Positions 53,645-64,000 of a stretch of DNA of 64,000 nt are shown here, piece by piece. The first letter of the stretch is position 1. Every line of letters begins with the position of its first letter. The position numbers and the translations under genes were made by a program. Under the pieces are notes generated by a model. It searched no databases, was not told the DNA's origin, and saw nothing but the letters and a program-made list of their open reading frames with translations. The stretch is taken from NCBI GenBank assembly GCA_951217055.1, contig OX578285.1, positions 63,421,406 to 63,485,405 on the forward strand, written 5' to 3'. Origin of the DNA: Gerris lacustris (lineage: Eukaryota > Arthropoda > Insecta > Hemiptera > Gerridae).

Positions 53645-53800
53645 TTAATCAGTAGATACACTGTTTATTTTATCATGTAAATACGAAGCTCACTGTTCTG
53701 CAAAATTTAACGAACTTTCGGGCCCGAAGAAAGTTTTATCTGAGGTTGCTTAATCCGAATCTGAAGTCAGTTTATCACTTATAAAATACAATATTAATCG

Positions 53801-55229
<1,429 letters not shown>

Positions 55230-55234
55230 TTTAC

Positions 55235-55470
55235 CGACGAGATGTTTCGGAAAATATATTTCCTTCTTCAAGGTATAATACAAGAATGGTGGTATATATA
55301 ACTTGAATTATTATTGTATTATGCCAAGGTATAATACAAGAATGGTGGTGTATAACTTGAATTATTATTGTATTATGCCAAGGTATAATACAAGAATGGT
55401 GGTGTATAACTTGAATTATCCTTGTAATATACCTTGAAGAAGGCAATATATTTTCCGAAACGTCAGGAAA
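55235..55470. repeat. Inverted hammerhead-like modules around a 54-bp tandem repeat
   Basis: Two inverted copies of ACCTTGAAGAAGG plus ATATATTTTCCGAAAC lie at 55275-55240 (-) and 55431-55465 (+). Between them are about three units of a 54-56-bp repeat (AAGGTATAATACAAGAATGG...). The motif resembles the hammerhead modules of Penelope-like elements. Confidence 0.6.
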
Positions 55471-58400
55471 TCTGAATATTTGTTGTATTTTTACTGTTGA
55501 CTGCCCCTTGCTATCCTTAGTTAAATAATTTAAAGAGGGTACCTGGAAGCTCATTAATGATCAAGGCAGGAGGTTTCAAGTTGTGACTGCGGTAAGGGGC
55601 CGCACGCTCGGTGTTGACCCCACACCGCAATATAAATGGGTAGCTACTTGTGAAGTGGCGTCTTTTCGGTTACGAATGCAAATTATACGGTTTATACAGC
55701 CGACGAAGTGTGTAGCCATGTTTTCCTAGGAAAGAATGTCTACATTGTGTGGCGTTGTTTTTCTATTTCTCTCCAGTTTTTATTTTTATCTATCTTGCCT
55801 TGCCATATCTTTTATTTGAAATATCTATCTTTATTCCATTCTTATATAATTATAAATCTATATGTTTATCTTTTTTATGAAAGAATATCTACTGTTATAT
55901 TTTTGATATCCTTTTGCAGAGTGGACGCATTCTGTAAAAGGCCTATTTTGTTGTCATATCAATTTTTAGTAGGGACGCCTCCTAGAAAGAGATATGTCAT
56001 ATTTATTTATTGTAGTTAATTCTTTGACTTGATATCTTTTGTTATTGTTATGGTTAAGATATGTATGTGAAGAGAGGAGTAGGGCTGGAACGTCGGCACG
56101 GTCGAACGTAACGACCGAGCAGTTACCTCCGGCAGTTACCCCAGAGAGCTGTAGGAACGGCTGCTCGAGTGTTCCGTTACCGGAGGCAAGTTTTAGGAAA
56201 TGGCCGTTGTCTCGATGGCGACTAAGGCCTGAGTCGAGACCGGTTGCCTCTTACTCGCAATTGCCTTTTGTTTTTTTAAACTCACCATCAACTTTATTTT
56301 CGATAGCTGAATCTGCGATTTTTGGAGTGCCACTTTGCGACGGCGATCATTTTGGACATTTGCGGCTCGTCGCCCAACGGACCCCATCGAAGCCAGTTTC
56401 AACGCCAAGGATAGAATATATATTATTTTATACTCATTTTTTTTATATCTCAAGTAAGATAGTTTTTATTTTATTTTATATAATTTCATCTTGGGATATT
56501 CCTGATCAGAATATCCCAAGCCACTTATATTAGGATTTTTTTTTTTATAATATACTTAAACATTTTTTTTCCAAATTTTCTTTTTTATTATGTTTTTTGT
56601 TATTTTCATAAAAATAACGTGGCGCCCTTTCACAAATTAAATTTTGGAACAAGTAAATCCCACCCCCACTCCACTGAGCTAGGAGGGGCTACCACCAACC
56701 CGGGAAGGGTAGCTCTTTTGTTTGCCCTAAGTTTTGGGAACGTTACAAGTGATACTGATACACTTACTTCGTGCTATCCATTACACATATACTTGTATAA
56801 GCCCTTTGGTACCAAAACCGCTACAAAATAAGCATGTAATAATTATCATAGTAAATTAATGCTTGACTAATTCTATCATTAACCGTCGAGCTAGTTGAAA
56901 TAGTACATTACGCGTCTAGTGCGGAAAGTAGCATTTTGCATGCGAGTGTGGAGTTTGCACCCGAGCGACGCGAGGGTAGTAAAACCACACGAGCCAAGCA
57001 AAACACCGTTTTCGCACGAGTTGCGTACCTTACTTTATCTACGATTGTTGGATTTTAATAATAAATACAGAAAAAAAATAATGAACTTCCTGTATGTAAG
57101 TTCCTATTTCTCTTTTGATATAGATGACATTAATTCATTAGTTATATTTTGTGCCGAATTAATTAATTTGTGAGGCGTACTATTCTCCTCATTTTTGTCA
57201 TTATCACTTAAATCACTCATTGTTTTTCTCAAAAAAATCTATATAAAAAGTTACTTTAATTAAACAAACAGCAAATTAATTTTGTTAAATTAAACAAACT
57301 CGCAAATCGTGCGTTAAGGTGAAGAATTCTTCTTTTTTTACCGGACTAGGGTAGAAAAAAAGAGGAATTAAGAAACACACATGCACAATGAATACAAGTA
57401 AGTAAAAAATCACTTTCTACGCATCTAAACAGAGATTCAATGTTTATATTTCGTATCAATCGTAGATACAAATATTTTTTACATACCTGGAATGGTGAAT
57501 CTAGCACAGGAAATGAAAATCTACCACAGTAACGTGAGAACACCTACATCAACAGTGAACATGCAAAAACCCCTTCTTAAGGTGGTGTGTCAATGCAGCG
57601 ACTCAAACGACTGTAGCCGCGCGGCTCATATAATAAAGGACTTTTTTTAGGTAAATGATCGGAACCCTTTGCAATGAAGCGGCTGTAGACGCGCGACTGA
57701 CGCAGCTCTAGTGAGGCGGCTCAGAGCCGTACGAATCGACTGTCTACTCAAGCAATCTAGCTGTAAGAGTCGCTGGAAGTGTTGTCCTCTTCCTGATAGA
57801 AAAAACGGATAATGCAACCCCTCAACATAATGCCATTTCTATTGTGTTCTATATATTTTATATTTCTTTGACAAATTTAAAAGAAACAAAAAAATGCTTT
57901 GCACTATTTTTGAATGTTGGCGTATTAAAAATTATTATTATTACTATTAAATTGCTTCTCTGATTGTAAGAACCAGTTTTTCAGCGCAGGACTGAAAGGC
58001 TGCTTCTCTGTACCACAAGACTGTCTTATTAGTTAACTGTCTACTGTCTTATTCACTTTCAATGAGTGGCAAAACGTAATTAGACTGATCAATATTTGAA
58101 CGGAAAAATCATTCTCTTCAATATTTCTTTAGAGAGCAGTTGCCACCAGATTGCGCATCTAAGATAAATAATAACAACATTTAAATGCATGGTAAAAGAT
58201 GGTGCTCAGTGATCAAGTCTGCAAAGGGATCAAGTGCCCCCAACTTAATTTGAGAAATAAGTTTTAATAATTGAACGGGAAAAGTAAAATATATGTGAGC
58301 TAGCAAAGTGATGGTCTGTGATGGCTAACTAAAGTGTCGGCAACTGGTCTGTATAGATAGATAAACAATATCTATTGCCTTTGTATGACAATAGGCTGAT

Positions 58401-58859
58401 CAATTTTACAACTTCCATAAAATCTTGATAAACACACCAAAACAAAATTTAGGAGAATGCTTTCTATCATTTTAATAGAAAATTTACTTTCAATCCGTTA
58501 TACCATTGCATACATAATGTATATTCTATATGTTTCACCATCGTTAGATTAAAGAACAGGACGCAATAACAATAAAATAACGTAACATCAATAATATATG
58601 TAGGATTTTATCACAATAAAATTATTATTTTACTAAGTTAGATCGTAGTAGTGTTTCTATGTTTTTTCTTTTAATTTTCTAGAGGGGTCTAATTTAATAA
58701 CCTTATAAAACATAATAATATGTTCATTATATTTATTTTTACTTAAATGACGTTCTCTGAGACATTTTACTACCAACAGCACGAAATAGATACGTGGGAC
58801 TAAAGTTACGTTTTCTGCTGTATACCATAATTATTTTTCCGTATTCTTCATTATTCTTA
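55471..58859 (+). other. Unassigned region with GC-richer patches
   Basis: Two GC-rich patches (about 55560-55720 with TATAAATG near 55632, and about 56060-56420) have no recognised product. A 164-codon frame at 56039-56533 has no family features. Other patches (56640-56740, 56915-57020, 57580-57770) look like fragments of repeats. No gene supported. Confidence 0.5.
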
Positions 58860-59085
58860 GGCGGCTTTCACACCAAAGTAGCAAGTCGCAGGATGCATGC
58901 TTCCTGGTAACACTAGATTATCTAAGGAGTCGAGGTAATTGAACGAGAGCCTCCACACCGAAGATGCATGTGCGATGTGCATCTTCGGTGTGGAGGCTCT
59001 CGTTCAATTACCTCGACTCCTTAGATAATCTAGTGTTACCAGGACGCATGCATCTGCGACTTGCTACTTCGGTGTGAAACCCGCC
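58860..59085. mobile_element. Long fold-back (near-perfect palindrome) element
   Basis: The arms are over 100 bp with only a few mismatches around a loop of about 10 bp at GCATGTGCGATGTGC (centre near 58973). Outer ends GGCGG(C)TTTCACACC and GGTGTGAAACCCGCC. No coding capacity and no clear target duplication. Confidence 0.88.
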
Positions 59086-59166
59086 TTTTCTTACCTGTTA
59101 TACTAGTATTTTATTTTTCTACTTTAAGACACATCGACATATTATGCGGCCTTCGCCGCCTCTCCA

Positions 59167-60558
59167 CAGTGGCGTAAATAGCGCCCCCGCCAACCCCGCG
59201 GTGCAGGGGGCGCCTGCTCTAGGGGGCGCCAAAAAATGTGTAAACAATAATATTTAATAATAAAAATGAAAAGAAACTCTATGTGGACGGAATTGTTTTA
59301 ATAAAATTATTTTTGGGGGATAAAAATAAATGAGATATGTGTAAGTACTCGTATATCAGACTGATTCTGCCTTCTTTATTTTGGACTGCCAAGTGTTTAT
59401 TACAACTAAAAGTTATCTTATCTAATCTGGTTTTAGTTGCATTAGATAAGGAAATCTGTTCCAAACTTAACAAGTCATACTTCCATCTCTTTCTCTATTG
59501 ATTGTCTTTGCTTTATATGTATTTATATTTCTTTCTTAACCTCTTTGTATTTAGTTTCTAACTCTTTTCTTACCTAGCTAATTTTACCTTCGTTTAGATT
59601 TGTTATCTCTTCTACCCTTCCCTAAATTTAAGAATTGTTATCTATTAATCAGACGTATCAAGCTGAGCTCTGTTTTTTAGACTATTATATAGCCGTCGGG
59701 ACTCCAGGGGAGTCGCGTCACGTCAATTTGTCAATAACTAAAATATCTTATGGTCATCGTACTCTTCCTCCTCCAGCAGCAAACACTCTTTTTTTTTTGC
59801 TTTTTGCTTCCAAGCTTACCGGAGGAAATGCAAGCTATAAGCTATGCGATCGATAAGTGAAAAACAAATGAATGTTAGGTATGCCTCAGATTTCAAAAAT
59901 TCCAAGACAGAAAGAAATCCGTTTCAGATAACAGGAAACATTTTGGTTTGCGTGTCTCTCTGTCTGTTATAAAAAACTACTTGTCCAATTTTAATGAAAT
60001 TTGGATGGTGGGTCATGATTAACTCATTTGTCATCATGACTCATATAAGTCTAAACCGGGTGTGCGCGTCCATTTCTTTTTCTTTCACGTGGCCACAAAC
60101 GTACATTAATTTACAGCTATATCTTCAAAAGTACTCATTTGATTTTTATGAAATTTCGATAGTTTGTCGAAAGTAGCCCGCAGATAATCCTAGATTAATT
60201 TCATTCATCTGCGCTCTTTAAATTTTGCTAAATTGTTACTTTATTTCATGTAAGAAATCAAAACTTTTTGACAGATTTAAAATAAAAAGAGGGGGGGAGA
60301 ATTAAATATTCAACAGTAATAAGTTTTAAAATCATTAAAGTATACAAAATAGGACGCGAGGAAGCTTTGTGCAAGAAGCAAGGTTGCTAGTTTATTTTCA
60401 TCTAATTTATATTATAATTTTACTATATTTATTAAAAAATAAAAATTATAATTATGAGGGGGGGGGGGGGAGACAGGGTAAATTTTGAAAGCTATTAGGG
60501 GGCGCATTTCCAAAAGTTGCGGGGGGGGGGGGCGCCGGATTTCTTAGTTACGCCACTG
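59167..60558. mobile_element. Non-autonomous hAT-type element 2 (1,392 bp)
   Basis: Ends CAGTGGCGTAAATAGCG and TTAGTTACGCCACTG, with an exact 8-bp duplication CCTCTCCA (59159-59166 and 60559-60566). GGGGGCGCC clusters lie near both ends. It contains no transposase motif. It shares the CAGTGGCGTA terminus with 39651-40162 but has a different interior. Confidence 0.9.
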
Positions 60559-60566
60559 CCTCTCCA

Positions 60567-61486
60567 TGTACCAAGTATTGTGAATGGTTAAATTGTCACG
60601 AATATTCGTTGTTTGGCCTTTATCATTGTTTAATTATTTTAAAATTCAATTATTCACCTCCCTGTCTTTTACAAGTGAAGATTGTTTCCAGTTTTTGAGT
60701 TTCGGTAATAAACAAATGTCAAGCTTAGATAATCCCTGGAAAAATGAAAATACCTTAAAGATGATTTATGATTATCTATAAAAAAATTATTCTAATGAAT
60801 AACCACGTGATTCTAAACCTATGCTAAATTAATAATTCGGAAAGCCCGTAAAAATTGCATTTGGGTGGAAAATAGTTGTCTCCCAATTTTATTTGGAACA
60901 GAAGCGATCCGGGAAAATGTTTACTTATCTCTAGGAAATTGGTTGGATTGACCGATATTTTGTGGTATTCAAACAAAACTATGATTGAATCACTGTTATA
61001 CATCGATTACTGTTTATACATTATCGAAGGACTGAAACCATAGTCTAATTGTAATTGACATTTATATTGTGGTAAGACAATCATTATAGATAATTTTAGA
61101 TTAAACCACCAATATGTTCTAATTAAGTGTATATTAATTATCATTATAATTTATAATTATCAACCGGACTTATAAGCTCAGCAGTTGTTTGGCAAAGCAA
61201 GATTAGAGCTATTAATATATCATATCAAAAATGTTTTCTTCTCAGATTAATAGTGTTGCAGTAGTAATTATAAAAGTCTACTTTATGTATCATTATCTCT
61301 AGTAATTTGTGATATTTCCTATTGTTTGTGTTTATCTTTTTAAATAGATTATTTTATTTTGATTTTTTTTTTTTTTATAGATTTGAGTGGAGAGACTTGT
61401 GCCTCTGTATGTTTATCAGTCTGCTTTTCGCATCCTTCGGGAGTGTTCCCTCATTTTAATTTTAATTAATTTTTCAATTATAAGAT
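60567..61486 (+). other. AT-rich DNA, no feature recognised
   Basis: Only short chance reading frames and A/T runs. Confidence 0.6.
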
Positions 61487-62971
61487 GAAAGGTGATCCCT
61501 CAAAAATTACTTGGTAGTTAGTTGTGGGTCATAAGGGATGTAGGTATTAATAAAACTCTCCTATCTCATTGTGCTGCTATATTTCGACTTCAACTTAAGT
61601 CATTATCAAGCATCTACAACATTAATTCCAAACAAAATCAACATAATGTTATCTCTATAATAGTCTTTTCCACTATTATTTAGGATTATTAATGTTATTC
61701 TAATGAAACCCTTTTGGAAAAATAACAATCTTACCTATTTCCTTAGCTAAAAAATCCTTTTTTCATTTGAAAAAATTGTCAATTATAAAAAGTGCCTATA
61801 CAGCTACTCTCGTCATTTTTACAAAGGCAACCCACTACTACTCCAACCTACAAACACAATATTTAAACATGGTTTAAATGTAAACTTAATAAACCTTAAA
61901 GATCTGCACAACCATGCTGTACTTATGTTACTTACATTCATATCTACATAATCCTTCAATTATTTTAATTATGTCTTCCATATTAAATAAATAACAATTC
62001 TTTTTTAAATAACAATAACCATAACAATAACCTTAACAATTTAAAAAACCAATAAAACAGACAATATTAAAAACTTTTAACAATTAAATCACAGCTCTAA
62101 TCTCATTACATCAAAACAAAGGAACTATTTTCAAAAACCCAGAATCATTAACAACGGTAACTTCCTGTATTGCACTATAACAAACCTCCATTGATTTTTA
62201 CTATTGATTTTATATAAAGTGTTTAAATAATGATGCTTTTATTTACAAAATCCCTGCATATACTCTGTTCATATCTCTACAATCTTTCTTGTAGTTAATG
62301 CTATTTACTTGTTTTGAAATATGCATGGCTTCTAGCGTTAATCTTTTTTTATTATTTGTTTCATTAATCAAAATTTTTGTGTTATCAAAATCAAAATTAT
62401 GTCCAGTTTCTATTGAGTGTTCTGCGAGGGCTGTTTTGTTGTCATTTAACCTAACCGTGGCTTCATGCTGTTGCCTTCTATTTTTCCAAGTCTGTCTAGT
62501 TTCTCCAATATATGTTGCAGGACATTCTAGACATGGTACCTCATACACTACGCCTATTTTTTCCTCTGTGCTTAATTTATCCTTTAAACCTGTAAACATT
62601 AAGTTTTCTATTTTGTTAATGGGTTTCATACCGAAACGGACATTGCATTCCATTTGATTAAAAATGTTTATCACTCCTTCCGATAAACCTTTAATATATG
62701 TAATACTGGTAAATTTATTTGGTCCTAGTTGGTTATTGTCTTGTACTCTTTCTGTAGGTTTATTAATTTCACTATACCATAGCCTATTGATTAATTGTAT
62801 TGGATAAAAATTGGTTATTAATTTTTCATAAACTTGTTTTTTAATATCTTTGAGGTAATCCGGGTGCGTAAGTTTTATAGCTCTATTGATAAGATTTTTG
62901 GCTGTGTTTCTTCTTTGTAGGTAAGGGTGGTTAGAAGTAAAATTTAAAAACCTATTTCCCTTTATAGTTTT
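61487..62971 (-). mobile_element. Penelope-like element, 3' half (right copy 1)
   Basis: On the - strand from the gap at 62971: the C-terminal RT/linker text, GIY-YIG domain, stop at 62243-62245, a 3' UTR homologous to the one at 2215-2658, and the terminal module (61640-61487) with the hairpin motif. The RT core is lost in the gap or absent. Confidence 0.9.
62243..62971 (-). pseudogene. Penelope RT C-terminal linker and GIY-YIG endonuclease (copy 1)
   Basis: An open frame of about 240 codons from the gap edge. It reads NRFLNFTSNHPYLQRRNTAK, THPDYLKDIKKQVYEKLI, SEGVINIFNQMEC, then GVVYEVPCLECPATYIGET (GIY-YIG) and RQTWKNRRQQH, ending DMNRVYAGIL. No stop is seen, so this part could be intact; without the RT core the status of the whole protein is unknown. 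Confidence 0.88.
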
Positions 62972-63171
62972 NNNNNNNNNNNNNNNNNNNNNNNNNNNNN
63001 NNNNNNNNNNNNNNNNNNNNNNNNNNNNNNNNNNNNNNNNNNNNNNNNNNNNNNNNNNNNNNNNNNNNNNNNNNNNNNNNNNNNNNNNNNNNNNNNNNNN
63101 NNNNNNNNNNNNNNNNNNNNNNNNNNNNNNNNNNNNNNNNNNNNNNNNNNNNNNNNNNNNNNNNNNNNNNN
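62972..63171. other. Assembly gap (200 N)
   Basis: Exactly 200 N at the centre of an inverted duplication, so order and orientation across it are uncertain. Confidence 0.99.
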
Positions 63172-64000
63172 ATCACTAGGTCACCTAAAGGCATCATAAA
63201 AACCAAATGGCTTAATAAAACTATAAAGGGAAATAGGTTTTTAAATTTTACTTCTAACCACCCTTACCTACAAAGAAGAAACACAGCCAAAAATCTTATC
63301 AATAGAGCTATAAAACTTACGCACCCGGATTACCTCAAAGATATTAAAAAACAAGTTTATGAAAAATTAATAACCAATTTTTATCCAATACAATTAATCA
63401 ATAGGCTATGGTATAGTGAAATTAATAAACCTACAGAAAGAGTACAAGAGAATAACCAACTAGGACCAAATAAATTTACCAGTATTACATATATTAAAGG
63501 TTTATCGGAAGGAGTGATAAACATTTTTAATCAAATGGAATGCAATGTCCGTTTCGGTATGAAACCCATTAACAAAATAGAAAACTTAATGTTTACAGGT
63601 TTAAAGGATAAATTAAGCACAGAGGAAAAAATAGGCGTAGTGTATGAGGTACCATGTCTAGAATGTCCTGCAACTTATATTGGAGAAACTAGACAGACTT
63701 GGAAAAATAGAAGGCAACAGCATGAAGCCACGGTTAGGTTAAATGACAACAAAACAGCCCTCGCAGAACACTCAATAGAAACTGGACATAATTTTGATTT
63801 TGATAACACAAAAATTTTGATTAATGAAACAAATAATAAAAAAAGATTAACGCTAGAAGCCATGCATATTTCAAAACAAGTAAATAGCATTAACTACAAG
63901 AAAGATTGTAGAGATATGAACAGAGTATATGCAGGGATTTTGTAAATAAAAGCATCATTATTTAAACACTTTATATAAAATCAATAGTAAAAATCAATGG
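63172..64000 (+). mobile_element. Penelope-like element, 3' half (right copy 2, inverted)
   Basis: 63217-64000 is the reverse complement of 62188-62971 (paired coordinates sum to 126188). I saw one base difference (AAGAGAATAA versus AAGACAATAA near 63450). It adds 45 bp of RT-side sequence (63172-63216) before the shared part and is cut by the window end. Confidence 0.92.
63217..63945 (+). pseudogene. Penelope RT C-terminal linker and GIY-YIG endonuclease (copy 2)
   Basis: It is the same protein as copy 1, with an identical C-terminal 143 residues (63514-63942) and stop TAA at 63943-63945. The only difference seen is upstream of them. Catalytic-region residues of GIY-YIG are all present. Confidence 0.88.

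Noticed and set aside
55231..55554. 107-residue frame on the - strand
   Set aside because: Runs through the 54-bp repeat and hairpin modules; repeated IIQVIHHHSCIIPWHN is the repeat translated.
56039..56533. 164-codon frame in a GC-richer patch
   Set aside because: No domain, no ATG at its start and no splice support. GC-rich DNA lengthens chance frames.

Overview
The window is animal nuclear DNA, almost certainly from an insect. It is AT-rich, with long introns, GT-AG splicing, satellite arrays and many retrotransposon and DNA-transposon copies. The one host gene I recognise is a myoinhibitory peptide (MIP, also called allatostatin B) prepropeptide. Its nine W(X7)Wamide repeats, such as AWSDLQSSGW-amide, resemble what I recall from Hemiptera, so a true bug or relative is my best guess. 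Neither the order nor the species is proven by this sequence alone.

The MIP gene is on the + strand and has five coding exons: 3286-3384, 14524-14940, 18963-19083, 20480-20566 and 35892-35929. The reading frame closes exactly at 253 aa (33 aa leader exon, 139 aa exon with nine peptides, then three more W(X6)Wamides, then a 12-residue tail). An acceptor at 3279 just before the start codon suggests a non-coding first exon upstream. Over 97% of the gene span is intron, and the introns are full of mobile DNA. Intron 1 (3385-14523) holds a dead LINE on the - strand, split inside its reverse transcriptase by a BEL/Pao LTR element with 107-bp LTRs and a CTTGT target duplication. Intron 2 holds a MITE, a 116-bp satellite and a degenerate SINE. 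Intron 4 (20567-35891) holds a Ty1/copia element (25205-29686, - strand) with 155-bp LTRs, a GAGGA target duplication and a primer site matching the anticodon region of initiator tRNA-Met. It also holds a MITE, a SINE and several local tandem repeats. The last acceptor lies in a roughly 190-bp tandem duplication.

Both window ends carry Penelope-like elements (reverse transcriptase plus GIY-YIG endonuclease). At the left, a 5' part on the - strand and a 3' part on the + strand lie head to head between inverted copies of one terminal module. At the right, two nearly identical 3' halves form an inverted pair around a 200-N gap, which may be a scaffolding artefact.

Downstream of MIP (36-61 kb) I find no convincing protein gene. 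The region holds AT microsatellites, a roughly 290-bp repeat ending at another 200-N gap, two hAT-type non-autonomous elements with 8-bp target duplications, a 7.3-kb array of a 114/115-bp satellite interrupted by a degenerate piggyBac-like copy, a short piggyBac-type MITE, a long fold-back hairpin, and two GC-richer islands of unknown role. The mobile-element proteins are almost all broken by stops or frameshifts.
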